A stretch of 32,081 nucleotides of DNA, from contig FMTX01000031.1 of the NCBI GenBank assembly GCA_900100895.1, forward strand, positions 1-32,081, given 5' to 3'. How positions within the stretch are numbered: position 1 is the first letter of the stretch; the number at the start of each line of letters is the position of its first letter. Shown here piece after piece: positions 16,395 to 24,731 of this stretch. This DNA is from Lachnospiraceae bacterium YSD2013. Its GTDB lineage: Bacteria; Bacillota; Clostridia; Lachnospirales; Lachnospiraceae. The notes beneath the pieces were generated by a model. It was not told the DNA's origin, did no database searches, and was given only the letters and a program-made list of their open reading frames with translations. The translations under genes and the position numbers were made by a program.

Positions 16395-18002
16395 TTACTT
16401 AGCCCACTCGTCAAGAGCTTTCTGCTTAGCAGCCATATACTCTTCAAGGCCTGCTGCCTTAAGAGCATCGTTAAGCTCCTTAAGACCTGCTTCGGGCTCT
16501 ACGAAACCGTAGATAACCTTGCCTGCATACTCTTCGTATGCGTTCTGAAGAGAGGTGTAAGTTGAAGCATATTCGCTGTTGTCCCAAGTAAATCCGAGAG
16601 CCTTGGACTTAACGGGGCAGTTGTCGTTGAATGCTGCAGTCTGCTCGCCTACGTCAACGGGATCTCCTTCCCAAACGTGTGCTGCGTACTGGTTGGGCAT
16701 AAGCCAGAGTACGTTAGGATAGTACTCGGAATTGGTGGAATCAACGCCGGGACCCCAGTTAATGGTGGTGTCTGCGTTAACTACGTATTCAACACCTTCT
16801 TCACCCCAGCAAGCTAAGTTAGCTACAACAGGATCGGTGTAAAGTGCTTCAAGTACCTGCATTGCTGCGATGGGATCTTCTGTGTTCTGGTTCATGCACC
16901 AAGGGAAAGAAGATACTGCGGAAGAGCTCATGAAAGGCTCACCTACATCAAATACTGTCATAGGACGTCCGCACTCACCGGAAATCTGGTTCTCGTATGC
17001 GGGCTTACCGCAAGCCATCATTGCCATGTATGCGCCGGACTTAATTCTTGCGGATGCACCGTTCTTGTCGGTAAGAGCATCGCCCGAAATGTAACCTGCC
17101 TGATTCCATCTGTAGAATCTGTCGCACCAGGTCTTAAAGATTTCTGATTCGTAAACATTCTCAACCTTTAAGCTGTTGGCGGGATCGAGAAGTGATCCGT
17201 AGTAGTCGCCGCCTACAGGGTCAACACAGCTACCCTGTGAAAGCATGTTGTCCTGAGTGGAGTAAACGATCTTGTCGGGGAATGCTTCGTGCATCTTGGC
17301 AAACATTTCATCAATGTCATCCCATGTGCACTTGTAATAACCAAGGCTGTCCTTGGTGAACTTGCTAAGGTCAACACCTGCGCCGTCAAGGTACTCGGTA
17401 CCGATACAAACAGCTGCGGTCTGGATAGCGTAGTCCTTAATCGGAGGAACACCGTAAAGGGTGCCGCCTACACGACATGCATCGAAGTAGTCGCTTCTTA
17501 CAACGTCCTTAAGACCTGCGCCGTAGTTGTCAAGAAGACCGTTCTCTTCAAGATCTGCGGTGTAACCGTTGTTAACACAAGTCATGTAACCGGGTCCGCA
17601 TGTGGAGAAGAGGTCAACCTGCTCGCCTGAAGAAAGCATAAGCTTGATATCGTCGCTGTATGCTGCGGAGTCGATGATGAGAAGTTCAACATCAACACCG
17701 AGTGTCTCTTCGGTATAAGCGCTTAACTTCTGATTGATTCTGTCGATACCTGCAGGTGCGCCTGTCCAGTCAAAGAAAGAAACAACAACCTTTGTGTATT
17801 TACCTGTCTTTTCAGCTTCTGCCTTTCTGTCGGCAATAGCCTGCTGTGCGAGAGTTAACTCGCCTTCCGCTGTAGATGTTACTGCGGAGCTTTCTGTAGA
17901 GCTCTTAGTCTCGGGTGTTGTCTTCTCTTCAGACTTACCGCAGCCTGCAAGACATGCAACAACCATAGTCATAGCTAAGAGCATTGCCAATAACTTTTTC
18001 AT
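16395..18002 (-). CDS. Extracellular sugar-binding lipoprotein of ABC transporter
   Basis: A 535-residue protein. The signal peptide MKKLLAMLLAMTMVVACLAG ends at a lipobox with lipidated Cys21 (LAGC). A Ser/Thr/Glu linker (about 25-47) follows, then a cluster-type large solute-binding domain with KVVVSFFDWTGAPAGIDRIN near 67 and repeated aromatic residues. It resembles LplA/YtcQ-type oligosaccharide receptors. An AGGAGG site is six bases before the start. It is the first gene of an operon with two permeases and GH51, so arabino-oligosaccharides are the likely ligand (inference). Codon use is regular and highly biased, consistent with high expression. Confidence 0.93.
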   Translation of the reverse strand: MKKLLAMLLAMTMVVACLAGCGKSEEKTTPETKSSTESSAVTSTAEGELTLAQQAIADRKAEAEKTGKYTKVVVSFFDWTGAPAGIDRINQKLSAYTEETLGVDVELLIIDSAAYSDDIKLMLSSGEQVDLFSTCGPGYMTCVNNGYTADLEENGLLDNYGAGLKDVVRSDYFDACRVGGTLYGVPPIKDYAIQTAAVCIGTEYLDGAGVDLSKFTKDSLGYYKCTWDDIDEMFAKMHEAFPDKIVYSTQDNMLSQGSCVDPVGGDYYGSLLDPANSLKVENVYESEIFKTWCDRFYRWNQAGYISGDALTDKNGASARIKSGAYMAMMACGKPAYENQISGECGRPMTVFDVGEPFMSSSAVSSFPWCMNQNTEDPIAAMQVLEALYTDPVVANLACWGEEGVEYVVNADTTINWGPGVDSTNSEYYPNVLWLMPNQYAAHVWEGDPVDVGEQTAAFNDNCPVKSKALGFTWDNSEYASTYTSLQNAYEEYAGKVIYGFVEPEAGLKELNDALKAAGLEEYMAAKQKALDEWAK

Positions 18003-18085
18003 AGATACCTCCTGTTAGTGATGTACTGTTAACCCGAACTTCGGAATTACGACTTACTCAAGCGATTCGGGATAAGACCGTTTGA

Positions 18086-18143
18086 GGTAAAACGTTTTTC
18101 TTTGTTCGGATTTCATTATATTTGCGCAGTTATAATTCGTCAA
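18086..18143 (-). promoter_or_regulatory. Promoter and LacI operator of the arabinoside transport operon
   Basis: On the minus strand TTGACG (18138-18143), exactly 17 bp, then TATAAT (18115-18120), is a strong sigma-A promoter with its start near 18108. A palindrome AAAACGTTTT (18089-18098), within GGTAAAACGTTTTTC, sits about 10-20 bases downstream of that start. This is a typical LacI/CcpA-family site with a central CG, well placed for repression by the adjacent lacI gene. A very similar GGTTAAACGTTTCAC occurs at the lacI promoter. The whole 283-base gap between lacI and this gene holds only this promoter, the 5' leader and the lacI terminator. Confidence 0.8.
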
Positions 18144-18243
18144 TATGGCAATATTATACAATTCGCCGTCAAATGTTTGTGATTTATTCACAGATATCGT
18201 TTTCGTTACTATCACAAATGGTGTATCGTTTTTCTTTGTCTGC

Positions 18244-18276
18244 AAAAGAAAAAGCCTGCCGAATTATCGACAGGCT
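18244..18276 (-). terminator. Terminator of lacI-type regulator
   Basis: AGCCTG (18253-18258) pairs with CAGGCT (18271-18276), with an inner CG/CG pair. On the minus strand it is followed by a run of U. It is ten bases after the regulator's stop and separates it from the transport operon. Confidence 0.82.
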
Positions 18277-18285
18277 CGTAAATCT

Positions 18286-19353
18286 CTATATCGTCTTCAC
18301 AGACTTTCTCTCAATGATATTTCCCTTGATACGGATGTCCGTAATATGCTTGCCGGCGGAAAGAGGTGTCTCAATCATCTCAATAATCTTATCGGCAGCC
18401 TTGTAACCAATCTCCGGAAGCGGAAGTGCTACAGTGGTAACCTCGGGTGTGAGGAAGGACGCTATATCCTGGTTATCGTAACCCATTATGGAAATGTCCT
18501 CACCGGGCTTCATACCCTTCTCCTTAAGGAACGCATACGCGCCGGCAGCGATTGCATCGGACATACAGAATACTGCGGTAATGTCCTTGTCAATCAATGC
18601 CTTCATACCGTTGTAACCGCCCGCCTTGTTCCAGGTGGAATACTCAATAAGGCTCGGGTCGAAAAGAATACCCTCTTCGAACATAGCCTTTTGAATACCG
18701 ATGATACGGTTAACCGTATGAGTGTTGTCGTACTCACCGGCGATTACGCCTATGTGCTTGTGACCCTTGGATACAAGATACTTGGTAACATCGTATCCGC
18801 CGGATACATCATCAAGTCGGAAGGTAGGAATCTCCTTGTCCGCGGCGATTGCATAAGACATAACGATAGGCAGATTGTTAGCACTGATAAGCTTATTAAC
18901 TGTATGCTCGTGGCCGCCCACATAAAGGATACCGTCCACGTTCATGGCATCCATCTTGGCAAGCACGGGCTGAAGTGCGGACTGGAACAATGCCTCATCG
19001 TGCATCCACCTGCCACTCCAGCGACCGAACAGTCTCATATTCTCTATGACAACATTGTAGCCGTGCTCTTCACAGCAGTTCATAACACCTTCGATAATGG
19101 AGGGCGAACTGAACACAATAAGGTCCTCGGCAATAATACCTATAGTCTTGGTCGAAATAGATCTTAAACTCTTGGCGAGATAATTGGGGCGATAGCCGGT
19201 TCGCTCCACTTCGGCACGAATCTTGGCCGACATTTCTTCGCTGACCTTATTCTTCTTGCCGTTTAAAACGTTTGATACCGTTGAGATAGACACACCGCAG
19301 GATGCCGCAATATCCTTGATGGTCACAACGGACTCCATATTTCTTTTAGCCAT
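18286..19353 (-). CDS. LacI-family transcriptional regulator of the arabinoside locus
   Basis: A protein of about 355 residues. The N-terminal HTH and hinge (VTIKDIAASCGVSISTVSNVLNGK, then YRPNYLAKSLRS) are canonical LacI/GalR. The rest is a periplasmic-binding-like sugar-sensing domain (TIGIIAEDL, HIGVIAGEYDN, AVFCMSDAIAAGAY, DISIMGYDNQD). The ATG at 19353 has an AGAGGG site; an in-frame start at 19383 has none. It lies directly upstream of the transport/GH51 operon on the same strand. The paired GTAAAA-type palindromes in both promoters suggest that it represses both the operon and itself until an imported arabinoside or arabinose binds. The effector is inferred from context. Confidence 0.93.
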   Translation of the reverse strand: MAKRNMESVVTIKDIAASCGVSISTVSNVLNGKKNKVSEEMSAKIRAEVERTGYRPNYLAKSLRSISTKTIGIIAEDLIVFSSPSIIEGVMNCCEEHGYNVVIENMRLFGRWSGRWMHDEALFQSALQPVLAKMDAMNVDGILYVGGHEHTVNKLISANNLPIVMSYAIAADKEIPTFRLDDVSGGYDVTKYLVSKGHKHIGVIAGEYDNTHTVNRIIGIQKAMFEEGILFDPSLIEYSTWNKAGGYNGMKALIDKDITAVFCMSDAIAAGAYAFLKEKGMKPGEDISIMGYDNQDIASFLTPEVTTVALPLPEIGYKAADKIIEMIETPLSAGKHITDIRIKGNIIERKSVKTI

Positions 19354-19367
19354 ACAAATCCCTCTAA

Positions 19368-19438
19368 GTAAAACTTTTACCAAGATTGTACCATAATTTT
19401 ACCGTTTGTAAATAAAGATTATGGGTTAAACGTTTCAC
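19368..19438 (-). promoter_or_regulatory. lacI promoter with two palindromic operators
   Basis: TTTACA (19407-19412), 16 bp, then TACAAT (19385-19390) on the minus strand give a start near 19378. A perfect 13-bp palindrome GTAAAACTTTTAC (19368-19380) covers the start. A second site, GGTTAAACGTTTCAC (19424-19438, core AAACGTTT), lies upstream of -35. Both share the GTAAAA/AAACGTTT half-sites of the transport-operon operator, which points to autoregulation. Confidence 0.7.
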
Positions 19439-19454
19439 TTCTTCTCGAGGTAAC

Positions 19455-19496
19455 AAAAAGCACCGCAGCCTCAATATCTCAGGCTTTCGGTGCTTT
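19455..19496 (-). terminator. Terminator of the Na/Pi-kinase operon, overlapping the kinase stop
   Basis: AAAGCACCG (19457-19465) pairs with its complement (19488-19496), extended by AGCCT/AGGCT pairs, and is followed by UUUUUG on the minus strand. The 5' arm lies inside the last codons of the kinase gene, whose stop is at 19479-19481. Confidence 0.85.
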
Positions 19497-21278
19497 AACG
19501 CGTTTCTCTTCGGGGATATATTTATCCAGTATATCGTGTAGCTTCTGCTCATCAATCGGCTTGCCGAGGTAATCGGTAAAGCCAAGACCCTTGTACTCCT
19601 CTTCAGAGTTCTGATTTTCATTGGCGGTAAGTGCTACAATCGGAGTCTTACCGTACATTTCGGGGTACTCCTCTTTAATGTGATTAAGCACTTCAAGTCC
19701 GCTCATCTCGGGCATTAGGTGATCGATAAAGATCAAATCATAGTCACCCGTCTTAATCATCTTAAGCGCCTTTTCTCCGCTCTCAGCGTAGTCCGGCACG
19801 AATCCGTAATATTTCATAAGGCCCTTGCAGACCGAGAAGTTAACCTTGTTATCGTCGACTACCAGCACCTTCGCAAGTGAAGCGTCGAATCGCTTGATGC
19901 CGGAATCGTCGGTTTCTTTGTAAAACTTTCTGAGTGAGCGCGCATCCGTTACCATCTGCTCCACGGTAAAAGAAAACGTCGACCCAATCTCGTAAACACT
20001 GTCAACCTTAAGCTCACTGCCCATAAGCTGTAAAAGCGATGAACTTATGGCAAGCCCGAGACCCGTTCCCTCAACATTTCTGTTGTTCTCACTGTCAAGT
20101 CTCATAAACGCTTTTTTAAGCTTCGGAAGGTCCTCTTCCTTAATGCCGATACCCGTATCGATAACCGCCACATGAAGCTGACCAATCTTGTCATTGGGGT
20201 CAATATTGTCAAACCACATTCGCAGAGTAACCGAGCCTTCTCTCGTGTACTTGATGGCGTTCGACACAAGGTTCATGATGACCTGTCTGATACGCACATC
20301 ATCGCCGTACAGGCCCGCAGGAACATTGGAGCTTACCTCCAGCTTAAATCCGAGGCCCTTGGCAACCGCATCGGAACGCATAATATCCGCCACCTCATAA
20401 CTGATTACACTCGGTGAATAGTTCACGGGGTTAATTGTCATCTTACCCGCTTCCATCTTGGAAAGGTCTAAAATATCGTTAATCATGGCAAGAATAATCT
20501 TGCCGCTGGTATTGATTTCTTTGGACAGTTTAAGGGTCTCTTGTTCCTTGGTATCGTTAATGATGATGTTGTTCTTACCAAGCACCGCGTTAAGAGGCGT
20601 ACGCATCTCGTGAGTCATGTTCACAAGGAAGCTCTCTCTGTCGGCACGCTGCTCTTCAATCGACTTAAGGCGTTTAAAGCTCTTAAGCGAATACTGATAC
20701 TTTTCAATCATGATGAACGATATGAAGAACACGAACATGCTTACATGATAAACTATGAACCGGTCCGGAGCTTTACCCGACAGCCTGTATATCTGTATAA
20801 TCGTGGTGGCAAAAGAAGCCAGATTGACCATGATAACCTGGAAAGGCATCATGGTCGCCATACCTGCAACAATAAGGTAAATGACTATCCACACAACTAT
20901 ATCAAATCGCTCTATTACTCTGTAAGTGATACCGAGGGAAAGATTGCCCCAAGCAATATAAAGAAAACAACTGATAAAATAGACGCACTCACCGAAATTG
21001 GTACGGTGGCGCAAACTGTTCTGAAAGAACTTAAGATGGTCAATCATGAAAACCATCAAAAGACATGAAGCCGCAACGATAGTCAGCGCGATGTACTGGG
21101 TAATTACGTACTCCGCGCTGTCTGTTACGAAAGCAAGTAAAATAAACGGTGCCGCAATGGAAACGAGCATCGCCATAATACTTATTCTTTTAACGGCAAC
21201 TATCTGTGCCGCCACGCATTCATCTCTGAAAAAGAGGTAATCTGCGCGAATCTTCGCAAGTCTTTCTCTAATCTTCAT
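19479..21278 (-). CDS. Membrane hybrid histidine kinase / response receiver
   Basis: A 599-residue protein. About six hydrophobic helices in residues 31-192 have no recognisable extracellular sensor domain. A HisKA/HATPase core follows (H-box His223 in NMTHEMRTPLN; N-box NLVSNAIKYT near 336-345; G1 DTGIGI; G2 GTGLGLA). A C-terminal receiver (469-588) has acidic pocket VVDDN, phospho-acceptor Asp519 in IDHLMP, Thr551 and Lys573. There is no DNA-binding output, so the receiver must pass the signal to another protein or act through an interaction. Its ATG overlaps the Na/Pi gene's TAA by one base (TAATG), so the two are translationally coupled. A phosphate-related signal is an inference from that coupling. 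Confidence 0.9.
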   Translation of the reverse strand: MKIRERLAKIRADYLFFRDECVAAQIVAVKRISIMAMLVSIAAPFILLAFVTDSAEYVITQYIALTIVAASCLLMVFMIDHLKFFQNSLRHRTNFGECVYFISCFLYIAWGNLSLGITYRVIERFDIVVWIVIYLIVAGMATMMPFQVIMVNLASFATTIIQIYRLSGKAPDRFIVYHVSMFVFFISFIMIEKYQYSLKSFKRLKSIEEQRADRESFLVNMTHEMRTPLNAVLGKNNIIINDTKEQETLKLSKEINTSGKIILAMINDILDLSKMEAGKMTINPVNYSPSVISYEVADIMRSDAVAKGLGFKLEVSSNVPAGLYGDDVRIRQVIMNLVSNAIKYTREGSVTLRMWFDNIDPNDKIGQLHVAVIDTGIGIKEEDLPKLKKAFMRLDSENNRNVEGTGLGLAISSSLLQLMGSELKVDSVYEIGSTFSFTVEQMVTDARSLRKFYKETDDSGIKRFDASLAKVLVVDDNKVNFSVCKGLMKYYGFVPDYAESGEKALKMIKTGDYDLIFIDHLMPEMSGLEVLNHIKEEYPEMYGKTPIVALTANENQNSEEEYKGLGFTDYLGKPIDEQKLHDILDKYIPEEKRVKAPKA

Positions 21279-23068
21279 TAATCCTTCTTAATACGGCCGA
21301 AGAACTCCTCGTGAGCCGCCTCATACTCGCGGTTGTATCCCGCATCGCGACCCTGATGAAGGGAAGAAATGTAGGAGTGCGCAAGATTGGCAACTTCGGG
21401 ATTGGCACGCGCTATAACCGCGATACCGATGTTACTGCAAACGTCGGAAATTCTCTCGATATTTGAAAGAATATCAAGGAATACCGTGCCCGCATGAATA
21501 TTACAGGTGCCTGCTCTTAAACGCGCAAGGTGGTTGTCGTTAAGAGCATTGACCATGTCATCCATAACCTCCTCGAGAGGCTCGATGTGACGGGCTGCCG
21601 CAACATCTCTTTTTTCAAAAGCCGATGTCGTATTATTGAAAATTCTGTTAAGAAGATCTCTTACTACAGCAAGTTCCTGAAGACCCGGATCGGAGAAAGA
21701 AATATGGTCTTCCTCAAGACTGCGTGCGCACATCGCAAGGTTAAGCGCATGGTCGCTGAGTCTCTCAAATTCGGTCACAACTTTATAGTATTCGTCAAGT
21801 ATCTTAACGTGATAGTCTTCTTTGATATGCGGAGAAAGCTGCACCATGTAGTCGCTGAGTCTGTCTGTCAGCTCGTCTACGGTATCTTCTTCCTCGTCGA
21901 TTTCTTTGTACGTCTCGGGATCGTATTTCTCAATCATACCGAGGGCTTTATTGATGCTGTGTAAGGAGATGGAAAGGCTTTCTTTAAGAATGTCGTAGCA
22001 GCTGCGAAGCGCAAGTGCGGGTGTAGCAAAGAAAGCGGGGTTAAGCGCCGCAAGCTTCTCTGCATACTTGTCGACAGCTACAGGATCATCCTTAACTATC
22101 CTCTTACTGAGTTTCTCATAAACTCCTACCATGGGAAGGAGTAAAATCGCACATGTCAAATTAAATACAGTATTAGTGTTGGCGATTACACCTGAGTTAA
22201 CGGGCATCTCCCAAATCTTGTCAAGGAGTCCGAAAGCATGGAAAATATTAACTCCGATAAGCACAAGAACCGTTTCGCTTAAGTTAAAAAGAATATTTAC
22301 GACACCGACACGTCTCTGATCGGCCTTGGCGCCAATGGAGCACACGATGGCGGTGGTAACGCAGTCACCGAGATAGATACCGGTAATAACCGCGTAGATT
22401 GCTTTGAAAGTAAGGTCACCGGATACAGAGAACGCCTGCAGAATGCCGACTGTGGCACTGGAGCTCTGAAGCACGAATGCAACGCCCGCACCTGTCAAAT
22501 AACCGATAACGTGATTGTTGCCAAGACCCGTAAAGAGGCTCTGCATCAAAGGTGTATCAGTAAGGGAACTAACTGCTCCCGTCATATTCATAAGTCCGGA
22601 AAATAAAATACCGAAGCCCATAGCGATGGTACCGATTGTGTCGGAACGCTTGAACTTACAGAACATTATAAGAACAATACCGATAATAAGAGCTATCGGT
22701 GCAAGAGTCGAAGGTTTGAAAAACTGAAGTATGGAGCCTGCGCTTCCGTCAATATCAAGAAGTCTGATAATCTGACCGGTAACGGTGGTACCTACATTGG
22801 CACCGATGATGATACCGAGTGACTGTCTCAAAGAAATAATACCCGCAGCCACAAGACCTGAAGTAATAACGATTGTAGCCGTCGAAGATTGGATAATAGC
22901 GGTTACCGCAACACCGAGCAAAAAAGCATTAATCGGGCTGTTCGTAACCTTCTCCATTATAGTCTTAAGTGTACCTGAAGCACCGGACTTAAGGCCTCCG
23001 CTCATCATACGCATTCCGTAAAGGAACATGGCAAGGCCGCCCAGTAATGTTATTGCATTAAAAAACAT
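21278..23068 (-). CDS. Na+/phosphate cotransporter with C-terminal PhoU domain
   Basis: A protein of about 596 residues. Two repeated Na/Pi units carry the characteristic QSSTAT (around residues 56-61) and QSSSAT motifs plus GANVGTT. The last ~220 residues are a PhoU-like four-helix bundle with the DEYYKVVTEFERLSDHALNL helix. The ATG at 23068 (Met-Phe-Phe) has GGAG eight bases upstream. A TTG further up (23107) overlaps the promoter -10 and is unlikely to be the start. The family imports phosphate with sodium in bacteria (NptA/YjbB types); some members may instead export. It leads an operon with the hybrid kinase. Confidence 0.92.
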   Translation of the reverse strand: MFFNAITLLGGLAMFLYGMRMMSGGLKSGASGTLKTIMEKVTNSPINAFLLGVAVTAIIQSSTATIVITSGLVAAGIISLRQSLGIIIGANVGTTVTGQIIRLLDIDGSAGSILQFFKPSTLAPIALIIGIVLIMFCKFKRSDTIGTIAMGFGILFSGLMNMTGAVSSLTDTPLMQSLFTGLGNNHVIGYLTGAGVAFVLQSSSATVGILQAFSVSGDLTFKAIYAVITGIYLGDCVTTAIVCSIGAKADQRRVGVVNILFNLSETVLVLIGVNIFHAFGLLDKIWEMPVNSGVIANTNTVFNLTCAILLLPMVGVYEKLSKRIVKDDPVAVDKYAEKLAALNPAFFATPALALRSCYDILKESLSISLHSINKALGMIEKYDPETYKEIDEEEDTVDELTDRLSDYMVQLSPHIKEDYHVKILDEYYKVVTEFERLSDHALNLAMCARSLEEDHISFSDPGLQELAVVRDLLNRIFNNTTSAFEKRDVAAARHIEPLEEVMDDMVNALNDNHLARLRAGTCNIHAGTVFLDILSNIERISDVCSNIGIAVIARANPEVANLAHSYISSLHQGRDAGYNREYEAAHEEFFGRIKKD

Positions 23069-23098
23069 AGCGCTGTCTCCGTTCTCAACGAGTTTCCC

Positions 23099-23126
23099 CG
23101 TATACAATATAGCACAAATTTGTCAA
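23099..23126 (-). promoter_or_regulatory. Promoter of the Na/Pi-kinase operon
   Basis: TTGACA (23121-23126), 16-bp spacer and TATACG (23099-23104) on the minus strand lie between the rhomboid stop and the Na/Pi start. Its -10 overlaps the alternative TTG start, which argues for the ATG at 23068. Confidence 0.5.
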
Positions 23127-23134
23127 ATGTTGAA

Positions 23135-23701
23135 TTATTTATTTTTGTTGAGAATAAATCCAAAGAAAGCGCCCACAAGTCCGCCGATTATGTGCATAAG
23201 ATTGGCAACATTATCCTTAACGAAAAGTCCCTGATATACTTCATTGCCGATATAAAGCACAGCCACCACGATAAAAGTAAGCGGAATATTTCCGCCCTTG
23301 TATCCGGTAAAAGAAGCCAGAAGGATAAACGTGAACACGATGCCACTGGCCCCGAGAAGCTGAATTCCGGGGAAGAAGATAAAGTGAATAAGCCCTGTGA
23401 CAAAGGCTGAAATAAGCATTATTGTAAGCAGGTCCTTGGCGCCGTACTTCTCTTCCAGCATGGGACCTACCACCACAATAAGCATAATGTTACCGATAAA
23501 ATGCTCAAAATTCGCATGTCCGAGCACATGTCCGAAAAATCTTATGTAAGTAAGAGGGTCAGTAAGCGGTGCCCTGTAAACACTGAACAAAAGCCTGTTG
23601 CTGACTCCTCCCGTAGCGTAATTGATTATAAGAGTAATGGCGCATAAAAGCGTGAAGCCCAACACCAGTTTGGAATTGTTCGTAACTTTAATCTTGCTCA
23701 T
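23135..23701 (-). CDS. Rhomboid family intramembrane serine protease
   Basis: A 188-residue protein with six hydrophobic helices. The catalytic serine is in GASG (Ser119) and the histidine in MHIIGG (His170). HANFEHFIGN carries the conserved loop His and Asn (His67, Asn71) of the oxyanion site. The residues for a GlpG-type Ser-His dyad are therefore present and the protein is probably active, cleaving membrane-protein segments. It is shorter than eukaryotic or AarA-like forms and has no extra domain. A GGGGAGGG site precedes the ATG. It lies 27 bp after the YgjP-like gene and is probably the last gene of a cupin-ygjP-rhomboid operon. Substrates cannot be inferred. Confidence 0.9.
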   Translation of the reverse strand: MSKIKVTNNSKLVLGFTLLCAITLIINYATGGVSNRLLFSVYRAPLTDPLTYIRFFGHVLGHANFEHFIGNIMLIVVVGPMLEEKYGAKDLLTIMLISAFVTGLIHFIFFPGIQLLGASGIVFTFILLASFTGYKGGNIPLTFIVVAVLYIGNEVYQGLFVKDNVANLMHIIGGLVGAFFGFILNKNK

Positions 23702-23728
23702 AATACCCTCCCCTTAAGATACTTACCT

Positions 23729-24283
23729 CTACAGCCTCGCCATCAGCAAGTCGCCGTTTCTCTTAAGATACAGTTTCTGTTCTTTGTAATCGGGCATGTA
23801 TTCTTCCACCATGCTCCAGAATGCTTTCGAGTGGTTCATATGGCGCCTGTGGCTTAACTCATGCACCACCACATAACGCATTACGCCTTCGGGGCAGAGT
23901 GCCAGAAGGCAGTTAAAATTCAAATTCCCCTTGCTCGAGCAACTGCCCCAGCGGGTCTTCTGAGCGCGAATGCTTACTGTGCCGTAAGTCACTCCCATGA
24001 GGTCCGCATACTCTTCAACGAGGGGCATAATCATGGCACGTGCTTTCTTTTTCAAAGCTCTGAGCTCCGTATCCGTCATACGCTCGACCTCGGAAAGTCC
24101 GGCGTTCTTCACAAGAACCTTCTTAACGGTCTTCTCTATCCAGCCCGAGCGCGAACTTACAAATCGCCCTATCTCGGCATCCGACACAAACTTCGGAGCC
24201 TTTATCATTACAGTGCCGTCAGGCTTAACTTCCATCGAAAGCGTGCGTCTGCGGCTCTTTTCTATCGTATACTCAATTTCCAT
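23729..24283 (-). CDS. YgjP/M48-like metal-dependent hydrolase (DUF45)
   Basis: A protein of about 184 residues with TRWGSCSS (110-117) and the zinc motif HELSHRRHMNH (HELSH 141-145 plus His151), the signature of the YgjP/DUF45 family. That family is a minimal zincin of uncertain substrate. The N-terminal half has the EYTIEKSRRRTLSMEVKPDG strand pattern typical of the family. The ATG at 24283 overlaps the cupin stop by 11 bases. An earlier in-frame ATG at 24322 is possible but would overlap further and adds a non-conserved leader. Soluble, no signal peptide. Confidence 0.88.
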   Translation of the reverse strand: MEIEYTIEKSRRRTLSMEVKPDGTVMIKAPKFVSDAEIGRFVSSRSGWIEKTVKKVLVKNAGLSEVERMTDTELRALKKKARAMIMPLVEEYADLMGVTYGTVSIRAQKTRWGSCSSKGNLNFNCLLALCPEGVMRYVVVHELSHRRHMNHSKAFWSMVEEYMPDYKEQKLYLKRNGDLLMARL

Positions 24284-24611
24284 TAACCTTAGGTACAACT
24301 CCCATAAAATAAAGTGGTTCATCGCCTGTATTCACAAGGCTGTGAGTGTGTCCCTCGGGGCAGTAGCTTACAGAGCCTGCAGTCATAGGCTCTTCCACGC
24401 CGTCGCAGATCATCTTCCCCACACCCTTAAACACGTAAACCGTCTCGGTAGAACCAATGTGTCCGTGCATTCCGATGGAGGAACCTTTCTCAAGGTATCC
24501 GTTAAGAATAGTTACGGAATCATCAATATATCTCTTGGCCACAAGACAGCCCTCGCCGTCTTTGAAATGCTCAAGTCTTTCTTCGGGAATAGCGTCAAAA
24601 TCTATTTTCAT
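24273..24611 (-). CDS. Small cupin-domain protein
   Basis: A protein of about 112 residues, a single cupin_2 barrel. The metal motif 1 is SIGMHGHIGSTETVYVFKG (His49, His51, Glu56) and motif 2 is PEGHTHSLVNTGDEPL (His88/His90). Such proteins are often sugar or small-metabolite isomerases or unassigned binding proteins; the exact activity cannot be told. The ATG at 24611 has an AAAGGAGAC site five bases upstream; the in-frame ATG at 24653 has none. It is the first gene of the cupin-ygjP-rhomboid operon. Confidence 0.88.
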   Translation of the reverse strand: MKIDFDAIPEERLEHFKDGEGCLVAKRYIDDSVTILNGYLEKGSSIGMHGHIGSTETVYVFKGVGKMICDGVEEPMTAGSVSYCPEGHTHSLVNTGDEPLYFMGVVPKVNGN

Positions 24612-24696
24612 GATTGTCTCCTTTAACAAAAGAAATCTTTTCGTGTTACCCACGTGAGAATAATTGTATCACGAATCGTTTTCTTTTTAAACATAG

Positions 24697-24723
24697 CAAA
24701 AGGGCCACGTCTCCGTGACCCTT
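24697..24723 (-). terminator. Terminator of the LytTR-LiaF-like operon
   Basis: AAGGG-CACG pairs with CGTG-CCCTT across a short loop (24701-24709 with 24714-24723), followed by UUUU on the minus strand. It ends nine bases after the membrane-protein stop. Confidence 0.85.
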
Positions 24724-24731
24724 GATAGTTA

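Noticed and set aside
18145-19167. A long plus-strand open frame of about 340 codons opposite the LacI-family gene
   Set aside because: It is antisense to a clear LacI protein, has no family motif or ribosome site and reflects the third-position bias of that gene.
20541-21068. A 175-codon plus-strand open frame opposite the hybrid kinase
   Set aside because: A shadow of the kinase membrane region; no motif and no ribosome site.
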